Positions 22,820-32,102 are shown, counted from the stretch's first letter. The stretch: DNA of 32,544 nt from JANRKT01 sp033763355 (GCA_033763355.1 JANRKT010000140.1:1-32544), one strand, 5' to 3'. Notes: a model not told the origin generated them from the sequence alone. Numbers and translations are program-made.

Positions 22820-23737
22820 ATGAGGATAGCATTTGTACATAGCGGACATTCTTTTTTGCCGGAAATTGAAGCTTATAAGGATTTCTTTGCTGCAAGAAAT
22901 ATCGAAACCGTTGTTACAGATAAAGTTTCAGTTGCAACAGTTGACTGCAACGTGGAGTGGCATTTCATGGGCCATCATTTTAAAAGAAACCAAAGCGACA
23001 GGATTTTGATTCATGAATATACTTCCTGTTCTGTTCCACCTCTTGCAGGCTGGAAAAACATGGCAAAAAAATTCCTGAACTGCAAACCCGATTACAGGCT
23101 GTTCCTGAATAACTGGGTAAAAAATAAGTTTGGCTTTGCTGACGATATAACATCCGGTATAAGAGATATGGGGGTTACAGAATACTTCTTCCAGGCTTCA
23201 GAAAGTGAAATGAAAGAATTTGATTTCATTTATACCGGTGATACATCAGCTCCAAGGAAGCTTAAAAGACTTCTTGACTATTTTACCACAGGCAACATGA
23301 AACAACAGAGCTTCCTTATTTTAAGCCACCATTACAACCTTCTGGCTGAATCTTTAAAACCGTATAAAAATATCCGTTTTGCAGGACCTGTGCCGCATAA
23401 AGATGTGCCCCGGTTTTTATCAAAAGCAAGGTTCGCAATTAACTTTATTCCCGATATTGAACCCTTTAATGAGCAAACCTCAACCAAAGTACTTGAGTAT
23501 TGTGCGGCAAAAATCCCGGTTATATCAACAAATTATCACTGGGTTAATAATTTCATTGAACAGCAGGGCGCAAGTTTTTTTTTGCTGAATGATGACCTTT
23601 CAAATTTTACTTGGGAAAATGTTTGCCGCTTCAGTTATCAATTCCCTGATTTGAGCGGCATGACATGGGAAAAACAAATCCTCCATTCCGGTATAGTTGA
23701 ATTTCTGCAAACAAAATTTCCGGAAGTGGTTATTTAA
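22820..23737 (+). CDS. Glycosyltransferase, GT-B type
   Basis: The 305-residue protein begins MRIAFVHSGHSFLPEIEAYKDFF, an N-terminal Rossmann-like half typical of GT-B transferases. The C-terminal half has YTGDTSAPRKLKRLLDYF, FAGPVPHKDVPRFLSKARFAINF and the nucleotide-sugar region FNEQTSTKVLEYCAAKIPVIST, where the Glu residues take the place of the usual EX7E pair. The donor and acceptor sugars cannot be told. It is shorter than most GT4 enzymes. Upstream in-frame codons to 22574 overlap purL on the other strand and are rejected. Its stop overlaps the convergent glycosyltransferase stop by 4 bases (TTAA, 23734-23737). Confidence 0.82.
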   Translation: MRIAFVHSGHSFLPEIEAYKDFFAARNIETVVTDKVSVATVDCNVEWHFMGHHFKRNQSDRILIHEYTSCSVPPLAGWKNMAKKFLNCKPDYRLFLNNWVKNKFGFADDITSGIRDMGVTEYFFQASESEMKEFDFIYTGDTSAPRKLKRLLDYFTTGNMKQQSFLILSHHYNLLAESLKPYKNIRFAGPVPHKDVPRFLSKARFAINFIPDIEPFNEQTSTKVLEYCAAKIPVISTNYHWVNNFIEQQGASFFLLNDDLSNFTWENVCRFSYQFPDLSGMTWEKQILHSGIVEFLQTKFPEVVI

Positions 23738-24873
23738 GTTTTACGCAGTACCCGCCTGTATTCTTCCACCACTTTTTCAACGTTAAACTTCTTCATTACA
23801 TGCAGCCGTCCATGTTTGCCCATGCGCATCCGGAAATTGGGGGTGAGTTTTATCATCCGCTCCATTTTTTCAGCCAGGTCAAAGGGGTCGTTGGGGTTAC
23901 ATAAAAAACCTGTCGAATTGTTCAGCACCACCTCTCTGCATCCTTTGTTTATGGAGGTAATGATGGGAAGTTCCATACTTGCAGCTTCCATTAAAGAACG
24001 GGGCACGCCTTCGTTATAAAAAGAAGGCAGCACAAAACAGTCTGCCGCTTTCAGGTAAGGCCTTACATCTTTTACAAAACCTTTATAAGTAATTAACCCC
24101 TCCTGCTCCCATTTATGCAGATCTTCCGGTGTAATGGCATCCGGGTGGTGCTCTTCAAAAAAGCCAAGTAGGTCAAAATTTACTTCATAGTTTTTTTGCC
24201 GCAGTATCCTTGCCGCATCAGCATACACGCTGATGCCTTTGCTTTTCAGCAACCGGGTACTCATTAAAAAACAAAACTTTTCGTTGGGTATTTTCTCACC
24301 GTTAAAGGCCGGTGAAAAATAATTTACATTCACCCCTTCTCCCGGCAACACTTTTATTTTTTCAATACCCGCAATTTTCTCTTTGTTGAAGATGCCTGCA
24401 TCTTCATTGTTCAGGAACCACACTTCTTCAGGCCGTTTAAGGGCAATTTTATAAAGCTGTTTTACCAGCCGGTAAAGCCAGTTGCGCTTTGCAAAAGCAT
24501 ACCCAAGGCCTGTTACTACGGCAACTGATTTTATGGAAAGCGATGAAGCGGCAAGAGACCCGTAAATATTGGGTTTGATGACATAATGAAAGATCATTTT
24601 GGGCTTCAGTTTCCTGTAAATACTTTTAAGCTGAAAATACAGCCCTATGTCAGCAAAAGGGTTACGCCCCTTGTTGCTGAAGTTTACTTCATGGTGGGTG
24701 CAGCCCATACCGGTGAGCATGGCAGCAAATTCATCTCCGGGAGCTATTACTGCAACTGCATAACCGTCATCCAAAAGCGCTTTCAGTACATCTGAACGGA
24801 AATTGTAAACTGACCAGCAGTTCCTGGAAACAAAGGCAATTAATTTCTTATCTGTTGGTTGTTGAACAGCCAT
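23734..24873 (-). CDS. GT4-family glycosyltransferase
   Basis: The 379-residue protein has the GT-B fold signature of family GT4: FVSRNCWSVYNFRSDVLKAL at the N-terminus, then VVTGLGYAFAKRN, LPGEGVNVNYFSPA, MSTRLLKSKGISVYADAA, and the EX7E-type motif PSFYNEGVPRSLMEAASMELPII near residue 300. It resembles capsule or O-chain transferases that act on undecaprenyl-linked N-acetyl sugars, such as the PglA/WbpT group, but the donor is not provable from sequence. No membrane segment is seen, so it is probably a peripheral inner-membrane enzyme facing the cytosol. It lies between another glycosyltransferase and a polytopic membrane protein. Confidence 0.88.
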   Translation of the reverse strand: MAVQQPTDKKLIAFVSRNCWSVYNFRSDVLKALLDDGYAVAVIAPGDEFAAMLTGMGCTHHEVNFSNKGRNPFADIGLYFQLKSIYRKLKPKMIFHYVIKPNIYGSLAASSLSIKSVAVVTGLGYAFAKRNWLYRLVKQLYKIALKRPEEVWFLNNEDAGIFNKEKIAGIEKIKVLPGEGVNVNYFSPAFNGEKIPNEKFCFLMSTRLLKSKGISVYADAARILRQKNYEVNFDLLGFFEEHHPDAITPEDLHKWEQEGLITYKGFVKDVRPYLKAADCFVLPSFYNEGVPRSLMEAASMELPIITSINKGCREVVLNNSTGFLCNPNDPFDLAEKMERMIKLTPNFRMRMGKHGRLHVMKKFNVEKVVEEYRRVLRKT

Positions 24874-24999
24874 GGAATTAACCCGGCAATATAGCCAATT
24901 TTTAAAATTTTAATTTTCCCTTGTGTGCAAAAAAGCTGTTGCAGAAAAACATATAAATTGCCATCTTAACGCAACGCATCATTACACCAGGCCAACTGC

Positions 25000-26268
25000 A
25001 TGTTTACAGCCATATTCTTATTCGTTTTTTACTGCTCCATCTTCCTTGGGTTGCTTTATTATCTGCAAAAGAAAAAATTATTACAGGTTGGCTTTGCCCA
25101 CGCTGCTTTATTTTTTCTGCTAAAAGCAGGCATGGGGTGCCTGTATGGTTATCTTTTCCTTACCCTTTACAACGGTGATGACACCTGGGTTTATCACGAA
25201 CAGGGCATCCGGATGAAACAACAGCTGATAAACGATCCATGGGGATTTTTTACAGATATTTTTCAGAACGGCTACCCGGGAAGTTTAATGAACAGCCTCT
25301 TTGAAACCAACAACTCTTACTGGAAAAGCCTGGAATATGTGGTGCTGATTAAAATGCTTGCCATATTCAATGTTTTCAGCGGCGGCCATTATTATGTAAA
25401 TGTGGTGCTGTTCAGCATGCTCACCTTCTGGGGCAATTACCTGCTTTATAAAATTTTTATTAAATACTTTCCTGACAGGAGAAATATCATCCTTCTTCTC
25501 GTGTTTTATTTTCTGCCAATGGTTTTCTGGACCAGCGGTATCCGAAAAGACGGGCTCATCATTCTTTTAATTGGCATTTTCTTTTATTATTTCAGCAACA
25601 TAGTTGACGGCAAAAACCGTTTGCGGTACTGGATAATTGTGCTGCTCAGCCTTTTGATGTCTTACATTATCCGCAATTATGTTGCCCTCAGCCTGATGCC
25701 GGCTGCTGTAGCATGGCACCTTGCATCTGGCAGTAAAATCCCATCTGTAAGAATTTTTGCTGCTGTTTATGTAACTGGGATTATTTTGTTTTTCGCTTCG
25801 CATTATTTCCATCCCTCGCTTGACTTACCGCAAAAAGTTGCCAAAAGGCAAAGTGAATTTATGGCGCTTGAAGGAGGGTCTTATATTTCAGTTGAACCGC
25901 TTCAACCTGATTTTGTTTCTTATTTAAACATGTTGCCACAAGGGCTTTTAAATACCTTTTTAAGGCCTTATATCGGTGAAAGAAACAGTTATTTATACCA
26001 GGGCTCGGCCCTTGAAACCCTCTTTTGCTTATTATTTTTTATTACTGCTATTATTTTAAAAAGAAAGGATTACAAACACTGGGTTACCCATCCATTTATG
26101 CTTGCTATTTTCTTTTTTGCTTTAACCAATTATTTACTTATTGGATTTACCGTGCCATTTGTTGGCGCCATTGTGCGCTATAAATCTGTTTACGAACTGA
26201 TGTTCCTTGTTTTTTTCTGTGTTTTATTGGATACAGGAAGGCTTATAAAGAGGGCCGGAATTAAATAA
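25000..26268 (+). CDS. Polytopic membrane protein, possible glycan assembly
   Basis: The 422-residue protein has about ten hydrophobic segments, beginning FLFVFYCSIFLGLLYYL. A loop NGDDTWVYHEQGIRMKQQL follows the second or third segment and holds acidic residues that could be catalytic. A later SGIRKDGLIILLIGIFFYYF segment and a long periplasmic loop (about 280-320) are also present. This layout recalls membrane glycosyltransferases of the GT-C type or oligosaccharide polymerases, but no family motif is certain. It diverges from the GT4 gene, and the pair with the neighbouring transferase suggests envelope polysaccharide work; that is inference from context. Confidence 0.75.
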   Translation: MFTAIFLFVFYCSIFLGLLYYLQKKKLLQVGFAHAALFFLLKAGMGCLYGYLFLTLYNGDDTWVYHEQGIRMKQQLINDPWGFFTDIFQNGYPGSLMNSLFETNNSYWKSLEYVVLIKMLAIFNVFSGGHYYVNVVLFSMLTFWGNYLLYKIFIKYFPDRRNIILLLVFYFLPMVFWTSGIRKDGLIILLIGIFFYYFSNIVDGKNRLRYWIIVLLSLLMSYIIRNYVALSLMPAAVAWHLASGSKIPSVRIFAAVYVTGIILFFASHYFHPSLDLPQKVAKRQSEFMALEGGSYISVEPLQPDFVSYLNMLPQGLLNTFLRPYIGERNSYLYQGSALETLFCLLFFITAIILKRKDYKHWVTHPFMLAIFFFALTNYLLIGFTVPFVGAIVRYKSVYELMFLVFFCVLLDTGRLIKRAGIK

Positions 26269-26353
26269 ATTAAATTTTATTTTAATGCTGGAATTTTACA
26301 GGTAGTCGCAGTGTAACCTTACTGCTTTTACCCATTTTTTTACAAAATCTCCA

Positions 26354-26385
26354 CAAATCGTAACAAGATTTGCTTAAACGTTTAA
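26354..26385. promoter_or_regulatory. Two adjacent palindromic sites upstream of glnN
   Basis: CAAATC (26354-26359) and GATTTG (26367-26372) form an exact inverted repeat with a 7-bp spacer. One base further lies the perfect 12-bp palindrome TTAAACGTTTAA (26374-26385), whose AACGTT core is like that of LacI-family operators. They sit just upstream of the promoter-like pair for glnN, where an activator or repressor could act. Confidence 0.45.
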
Positions 26386-26391
26386 AAAAAA

Positions 26392-26423
26392 TTGTATTTC
26401 TACGGTAAAACACGCAAATTTGC
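26392..26423 (+). promoter_or_regulatory. Candidate glnN promoter with overlapping palindrome
   Basis: TTG (26392-26394), a 20-nt spacer and CAAATTTG (26415-26422) match the Bacteroidota form with one mismatch. The -7 box lies within the perfect 10-bp palindrome GCAAATTTGC (26414-26423). The start of transcription would be near 26429, some 18 nt before the ATG. Confidence 0.4.
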
Positions 26424-26446
26424 TATTCCAAAAAAACTGATAGAAA

Positions 26447-28639
26447 ATGCAATCATTACGTTTTAAAGCAATTGAAGATCTTACTTCCGGGGGCAAGGAT
26501 GTAAGGGTAGAAGGTTCAGCCAAGATCACGGCCATATTTGGCGAGAATGTTTTCACAATGAAAACTGCCCGTGAATTTTTAAGTGATGAAGCTTATAAAA
26601 GCCTTGCTGCTTCTATTAAAGCTGGTCAGAAAATTGACCGTGCCGTAGCAAGCCAGATAGCTGCAGGCATCCGCCAATGGGCAGAATCAAAAGGCGTAAC
26701 CCACTTTACCCACTGGTTTCAGCCGCTAACCGGTACAACCGCTGAAAAACATGATTCATTTTTTACCCTGAAAACAGATGGTACCCCCATTGAACAATTT
26801 GAAGGTGATGCCCTTGTGCAGCAGGAGCCCGATGCATCCTCATTTCCAAGCGGCGGCTTAAGGGCAACTTTTGAAGCCCGTGGTTACACAGCATGGGACC
26901 CCACTTCACCCGCTTTCATCATGGCTATTGGCCAGGGAAAAACTTTGTGTATCCCCACCATTTATGTTTCATATACAGGTGAATCGCTCGATTATAAAGC
27001 ACCCCTGCTTAAATCAATTGAAGCGCTTAACAAAGCGGCTGTAGATGTATGCCATTACTTTGACCGCAACGTAGGCAAAGTGTTTGCAACACTGGGCTGG
27101 GAACAGGAATATTTTATAATTGATGAAGGCTTAGCCAATGCCCGCCCCGACCTGGTGATGACAGGCCGCACGGTTTTTGGACATGCCCCTGCAAAAGGAC
27201 AGCAATTAGAAGACCATTATTTTGGTTCCATTCCTGAAAGGGTGTATGCTTTTATGACAGACTATGAAGAAGAATGTTATAAACTCGGTATTCCGCTCCG
27301 CACACGTCATAACGAAGTGGCCCCTGCACAATTTGAATGTGCCCCTATATTTGAAGAACTGAACCTTGCAGTTGATCATAATACCCTTATGATGGATATT
27401 ATGAACCGTGTATCAAAACGCCACCGCTTAAAAGTTTTGCTGCACGAAAAACCATTTGCCGGTATTAACGGTAGTGGTAAGCACAACAACTGGAGCATGG
27501 CTACAGATACAGGTGTAAACCTGCTGGCCCCCGGCAAAACACCCAAGACCAACCTGATGTTCCTTGCATTTTTCGTAAACACCATTAAAGCGGTTTTCGA
27601 TCATGCTGATTTATTAAGGGCATCAATTGCTTCAGCCCCTAATGACCACCGCCTCGGTGCCAATGAAGCTCCCCCTGCTATCATTTCTGTTTACATTGGC
27701 CATTACCTGAATAAGGTGCTGGAAGAAATTGAATCACGTGTTGGCGACAAATTTGATGAACAGGATGAAGTAATGCTTAAGCTTGATATTCACAAGAGCA
27801 TTCCTGAGCTTTTACTTGACAATACAGACCGTAACCGCACCTCTCCTTTTGCATTTACAGGAAACAAATTTGAGTTCCGTGCTGTAGGCTCTTCGGCCAA
27901 CTGCGCCAATGGCATGATTGTACTGAATACGATTATGGCTGAAACGCTTTCCGGTTTCAAAAAAGAAGCTGATGCACTGATTGAAAAAGGAGAAAAGAAA
28001 GAAGTGGCCATTATGCATGTAATTAAAAACTACATCAAAACCAGCAAGAAGGTATTGTTTGACGGAGATGGCTATAGTGAAGACTGGCAGAAAGAAGCTG
28101 CAAAACGGGGTTTGCCCAATGTTAAAACAACCCCTCCTGCGCTTGATGCAATGGTTACAAATAAAGCCAAGAATTTATTTGAAAAACATAATGTATATAC
28201 ACATGCAGAACTGGAAGCCCGCCATGAAATTGAACTGGAAAAATACATCAAAAAAGTTCAGATTGAAGGCCGCGTAATTGGCGACCTTGCAGGTAACCAC
28301 ATTCTCCCCGCAGCAATACGCTACCAGAATGTTATTATAGATAACATTAAAGGTTTAAAAGAAATAGGTCTGAAAGAAGATTCGTACAAGGCGCAGATGA
28401 ATGTGCTGAAGGAAATTTCTGAACACATCAATAAAGTGCAGGTACTGGTTGAAGAAATGACAGAAGCACGGAAAGTGGCCAATGCCATTGAACACAGCCG
28501 CGAAAAAGCAATAGCATACTGTGATAAAGTAAAACCATTCTTTGACGACATCCGCTATCATGTTGACAAACTGGAATTGCTGGTTGATGACAGCGAGTGG
28601 GAACTGCCCAAGTACAGGGAAATACTCTTTCTCAGGTAA
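26447..28639 (+). CDS. glnN: Glutamine synthetase type III
   Basis: GS-III makes glutamine from glutamate, ammonia and ATP. It is the large (about 730 residue) hexamer-of-dimers form common in Bacteroidota, unlike the 450-470 residue GS-I. The product is 730 residues. It has the GS-III N-terminal region FGENVFTMKTAREFLSD, the catalytic-core segments GWEQEYFIIDEG, RHNEVAPAQFECAPIFEE, GINGSGKHNNWSM and FEFRAVGSSANCANGMI, and the long C-terminal helical part (EISEHINKVQVLVEEMTEAR). It stands alone, with palindromic sites upstream and a strong terminator downstream, so nitrogen-responsive control at its own promoter is likely but unproven. Confidence 0.97.
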   Translation: MQSLRFKAIEDLTSGGKDVRVEGSAKITAIFGENVFTMKTAREFLSDEAYKSLAASIKAGQKIDRAVASQIAAGIRQWAESKGVTHFTHWFQPLTGTTAEKHDSFFTLKTDGTPIEQFEGDALVQQEPDASSFPSGGLRATFEARGYTAWDPTSPAFIMAIGQGKTLCIPTIYVSYTGESLDYKAPLLKSIEALNKAAVDVCHYFDRNVGKVFATLGWEQEYFIIDEGLANARPDLVMTGRTVFGHAPAKGQQLEDHYFGSIPERVYAFMTDYEEECYKLGIPLRTRHNEVAPAQFECAPIFEELNLAVDHNTLMMDIMNRVSKRHRLKVLLHEKPFAGINGSGKHNNWSMATDTGVNLLAPGKTPKTNLMFLAFFVNTIKAVFDHADLLRASIASAPNDHRLGANEAPPAIISVYIGHYLNKVLEEIESRVGDKFDEQDEVMLKLDIHKSIPELLLDNTDRNRTSPFAFTGNKFEFRAVGSSANCANGMIVLNTIMAETLSGFKKEADALIEKGEKKEVAIMHVIKNYIKTSKKVLFDGDGYSEDWQKEAAKRGLPNVKTTPPALDAMVTNKAKNLFEKHNVYTHAELEARHEIELEKYIKKVQIEGRVIGDLAGNHILPAAIRYQNVIIDNIKGLKEIGLKEDSYKAQMNVLKEISEHINKVQVLVEEMTEARKVANAIEHSREKAIAYCDKVKPFFDDIRYHVDKLELLVDDSEWELPKYREILFLR

Positions 28640-28690
28640 AAAGTTTTTATTTTAAATATGTCCTGACAATCGACTAAGCAAGCAAGAAGA

Positions 28691-28720
28691 GGCCCCGTAT
28701 CAACGGGGCCTTTTATTTTA
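28691..28720 (+). terminator. Terminator of glnN
   Basis: GGCCCCG (28691-28697) pairs exactly with CGGGGCC (28704-28710) around a 6-nt loop, followed by TTTTATTTTA. It lies about 50 bases after the glnN stop. Confidence 0.9.
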
Positions 28721-28750
28721 TGCCAACCGCTCTGTTAACCTGCTTTAAAC

Positions 28751-28758
28751 TAAATTTG
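28751..28758 (+). promoter_or_regulatory. Candidate -7 box of the FAD/Fe-S oxidoreductase gene
   Basis: TAAATTTG is a perfect TAnnTTTG match, 31 nt before the ATG at 28790 and downstream of the glnN terminator. No TTG is found at the expected distance upstream. Confidence 0.4.
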
Positions 28759-28789
28759 CAACTTCCCTTAAGCAACTTTTAAGGCGAAC

Positions 28790-31708
28790 ATGATGAACGG
28801 GAAACTGCAACAACTGGCAAATGAACTGGAAGGCGATTTGTTTTACGACCTTACCATGCGTACCCTTTATGCAACCGATGCTTCAGCCTACCGCGAAATG
28901 CCCCTCGCTGTTGCTATTCCAAAATCCGTTGATGATATTAAAAAACTTATCGCCTTTGCACGCAGCAATAAAACTTCTCTTATTCCCCGTACTGCAGGAA
29001 CATCACTTGCCGGCCAGGTAGTGGGAAACGGCATTGTAGCAGATGTATCAAAAAACTTTACCCGCATTCTTGAATTCAATAAAGAAGAAAAATGGGTAAG
29101 GGTACAACCGGGTGTGATACGCGATGAACTGAACATGTTCCTTAAACCGCATGGCCTGTTCTTTGGCCCTGAAACTTCTACCGCCAACCGTGCCATGATA
29201 GGCGGCATGGTAGGCAACAATTCCTGCGGATCCAATTCTGTAGTGTACAGGAGCACAAGGGAACATTTACTTGAAGTAAAAGCATTGCTGAGCGACGGAA
29301 CCGAAACGGTATTTAAAAAACTTGGTATAGATGAATTTCATGAAAAATGTGAAGGACAAACATTAGAAGCAAATGTTTACCGTACTATAAGAAGCTTGCT
29401 GGGCAATTACGAAAACCAGGTTGAAATAAGAAAAGAGTTCCCCAAAAAAAGTGTTGAAAGAAGAAATACGGGGTATGCTGTTGATGTACTGCTTGAATCA
29501 GCGCCGTTTACTGCAGGCGCTGAGGATTTTAATCTTTGCAAACTCATTGCAGGCTCCGAAGGCACACTTGCATTTCTTACTGAAATAAAACTCAACCTTG
29601 TTCCCCTGCCACCCAAAGAAAACGGTTTGCTGTGCATACATTTCAACAGCATTGATGAAAGCTTAAAGGCTAACCTCATTGCATTGAAGCACCACCCAAG
29701 TGCCAGTGAACTGATAGACCACTATATTTTAGAGTGCACAAAGGGCAATATTGAGCAAAGTAAGAACAGGTTTTTTGTACAGGGCGACCCCGGCGCAATA
29801 CTGGTTGTGGAATACAGCCGGGAAACAAAAGAAGAAATTGTTTCCATTGAAAAAAAAGTGGAAGCTGAAATGCGGGCAGCCGGCTTAGGTTATCATTTCC
29901 CCCTGCTGTTTGGTGATGACTGTAAAAAAGTATGGTCTTTGCGCAAAGCGGGATTGGGTTTATTGGGCAATATGCCGGGAGATGAAAAAGCAGTTCCTGT
30001 TATTGAAGACACAGCAGTTGATGTAAATGATTTACCTGCCTATATAAGAGAGTTCAATGAAATACTGAAGAAATACAACCTGTATTCAGTACATTATGCA
30101 CATGCGGGAAGCGGTGAACTGCATTTGCGCCCCATCATTAATTTAAAAACACAGGAAGGCAACAGGTTATTCAGGGCCATTGCCGAAGAAATTGCCATAC
30201 TGGTAAAAAAATACAATGGTTCATTAAGCGGCGAACACGGCGATGGGAGATTAAGGGGAGAATTCATTAAACAAATGATTGGCGAAAAGAATTACCTGTT
30301 GCTGAAAGAAATTAAAAAAACATTTGATCCGGAAAATATATTCAACCCGGGTAAAATTGTTGATACCCCGTCAATGAACAGCATGCTGCGGTACATACCG
30401 GGGCAGCATACACCTGAATTTAAAACCCATTTCAGGTTTTATAAACAGGATGTATTGCAGCATGCAGAGCAATGCAATGGCAGCGGGGATTGCCGGAAAA
30501 CCCATCTTTCAGGCGGAACCATGTGCCCCTCTTACATGGCAACCCGTAATGAAAAAGACACTACGAGGGCAAGGGCCAATATACTCAGGGAAGTGCTTAC
30601 CTACTCCGATAAACTCAACCGTTACGACAGCAAAGAGGTTTACCATGTAATGGATCTTTGTTTGAGCTGCAAAGGCTGCAAATCAGAATGTCCGAGCAAT
30701 GTAGATGTTGCCAAACTGAAAGCGGAATTTTTACAGCATTACCATGATGCCAATGGGGTGCCGATGAGGTCAAAGCTTATTGCCAACTTTAATAATTTTG
30801 CAAAACTTGGAGCGTTGCTGCCCGGCATTTACAACTTTATGATGACAAATGATGCAGTGAGCAAATGGGTTAAACGGTTTTCTGGTTTTGCATTGAACCG
30901 CTCCATGCCAACAATGTATAAAACCACTTTAAGAAAATGGCACAAGAAGCAAAAAACAAGAAACAGAAAACAAGAAACAAGAAAAATATATCTTTTCTGT
31001 GATGAGTTTACCAATTACAACGATACTGAGACGGGGATAAAAGCTGTGCTGTTACTGGAAAAGCTCGGTTACGAAGTATTGATACCGCAGCACCATGAAA
31101 GCGGCAGGGCGTGGCTCAGCAAGGGCCTGATACGTTCAGCAAAAAAAATCATCAACGAAAATATTGGCTTGCTTGCACCTTTAATTACAGAAGAAACCCC
31201 TTTAATCGGCATTGAGCCCTCCGCCATTCTTACTTTCAGGGACGAATACATTGACCTTGCTGATAACGATAAATTTGAAGCGGCAAAAAAACTTGCCAAA
31301 AATGTTTTTTTAATTGAAGAGTTTATTACCGCTGAAATTGAAAAAGGAAATATTACAAAAGATCAGTTTACCACTGAAAAAAGAAACATAAAACTTCATG
31401 GCCATTGCCAGCAAAAAGCATTATCGTCTGTTGCACCTGCTGTAAAAATGCTATCGCTGCCTGAAAATTACACCGTTGAAACCATTCCATCCGGTTGTTG
31501 CGGAATGGCGGGTTCATTTGGTTACGAGAAGGAACACTATGATTTAAGTATGCAGATTGGCGAACTGGTTCTTTTTCCTGCTGTACGCAAACAAACAGAT
31601 GATGTAATCATTGCAGCGCCGGGAACAAGTTGCCGCCACCAGATTAAAGACGGTACGGGAAAAAAATCTTTGCACCCGGTTGAAGTGTTGTATGATGCGT
31701 TGCTATAA
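28790..31708 (+). CDS. FAD-linked oxidase fused to Fe-S/CCG reductase domain (GlcD-GlcF or D-lactate dehydrogenase-like)
   Basis: The 972-residue protein joins two functions. Residues about 1-530 are a FAD-binding PCMH plus FAD-oxidase C domain (PRTAGTSLAGQVVGNGIVAD, GPETSTANRAMIGGMVGNNS, IAGSEGTLAFLTEI, HYAHAGSGELHLRP, GEHGDGRLRGEF). Residues 560-660 hold two 4Fe-4S sets, CNGSGDCRKTHLSGGTMCP and CLSCKGCKSECP. Residues about 740-970 are a CCG-type domain (LHGHCQQKAL, IPSGCCGMAGSFGYEKEHY). Such fusions oxidise D-2-hydroxy acids such as D-lactate or glycolate at the membrane and pass electrons to quinone. The substrate here is not certain. A Lys/Arg/Gln stretch at about residues 718-733 comes from a simple repeat inserted in frame between domains. 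ATG 28793 is an equal alternative start. Confidence 0.92.
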   Translation: MMNGKLQQLANELEGDLFYDLTMRTLYATDASAYREMPLAVAIPKSVDDIKKLIAFARSNKTSLIPRTAGTSLAGQVVGNGIVADVSKNFTRILEFNKEEKWVRVQPGVIRDELNMFLKPHGLFFGPETSTANRAMIGGMVGNNSCGSNSVVYRSTREHLLEVKALLSDGTETVFKKLGIDEFHEKCEGQTLEANVYRTIRSLLGNYENQVEIRKEFPKKSVERRNTGYAVDVLLESAPFTAGAEDFNLCKLIAGSEGTLAFLTEIKLNLVPLPPKENGLLCIHFNSIDESLKANLIALKHHPSASELIDHYILECTKGNIEQSKNRFFVQGDPGAILVVEYSRETKEEIVSIEKKVEAEMRAAGLGYHFPLLFGDDCKKVWSLRKAGLGLLGNMPGDEKAVPVIEDTAVDVNDLPAYIREFNEILKKYNLYSVHYAHAGSGELHLRPIINLKTQEGNRLFRAIAEEIAILVKKYNGSLSGEHGDGRLRGEFIKQMIGEKNYLLLKEIKKTFDPENIFNPGKIVDTPSMNSMLRYIPGQHTPEFKTHFRFYKQDVLQHAEQCNGSGDCRKTHLSGGTMCPSYMATRNEKDTTRARANILREVLTYSDKLNRYDSKEVYHVMDLCLSCKGCKSECPSNVDVAKLKAEFLQHYHDANGVPMRSKLIANFNNFAKLGALLPGIYNFMMTNDAVSKWVKRFSGFALNRSMPTMYKTTLRKWHKKQKTRNRKQETRKIYLFCDEFTNYNDTETGIKAVLLLEKLGYEVLIPQHHESGRAWLSKGLIRSAKKIINENIGLLAPLITEETPLIGIEPSAILTFRDEYIDLADNDKFEAAKKLAKNVFLIEEFITAEIEKGNITKDQFTTEKRNIKLHGHCQQKALSSVAPAVKMLSLPENYTVETIPSGCCGMAGSFGYEKEHYDLSMQIGELVLFPAVRKQTDDVIIAAPGTSCRHQIKDGTGKKSLHPVEVLYDALL
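30941..30986. repeat. Degenerate ACAAGAAA-type repeat inside the oxidoreductase gene
   Basis: The + strand holds several imperfect units of ACAAGAA/AAACAAG and encodes KKQKTRNRKQETRK. The reverse-complement form TTTCTTGTTTCTTGT appears in the spacer at about 4394-4428, so the element occurs at least twice in the window, once inside a gene. Confidence 0.75.
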
Positions 31709-31755
31709 TTCCCGGCTTTCGCAAACGGATATATCCAAAACCGATTCCAGCATTT

Positions 31756-32049
31756 TCACCACGGGAAAAAATGATTTCTATTTATCAAAAAAAGCCCCAG
31801 AACTGATGTAATAAAAATGAAAATTTTTATTACTCTGCGTGATTTAAAAAATAAAGAACTTATACTTGTTAGTATTAGTATAATTATAAGATAAGAGTTT
31901 AGCCACATCATATAAAAAACTCTGAAATCATTAAAGCTCATTCCAAAAACTATATCATCTGCCTTCAAAAGATCATATTGTACAGTAACTTGCATTAATG
32001 TATTAACAAAAAGAATAAGAATGTTTAGTGATAGCAAAACCTTATTCAT
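31756..32049 (-). CDS. Small membrane protein, unknown function
   Basis: The 97-residue product has three hydrophobic segments (LLSLNILILFVNTLM, MWLNSYLIIILILTSISSLFF and VIKIFIFITSVLGLFLI), with a short polar part containing FGMSFNDFRVFY between the first and second. No family was recognised. The coding region is very AT-rich compared with accC and the oxidoreductase gene beside it. It lies 53 bases downstream of the accC stop on the same strand. It could be a small membrane orphan, possibly acquired; the short length leaves some doubt that it is expressed. Confidence 0.55.
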   Translation of the reverse strand: MNKVLLSLNILILFVNTLMQVTVQYDLLKADDIVFGMSFNDFRVFYMMWLNSYLIIILILTSISSLFFKSRRVIKIFIFITSVLGLFLINRNHFFPW

Positions 32050-32102
32050 CTTCCCAAAGGCAACACAATTAGTGAAGAAAATTCTGAAATAAGAGATGCA
32101 TT

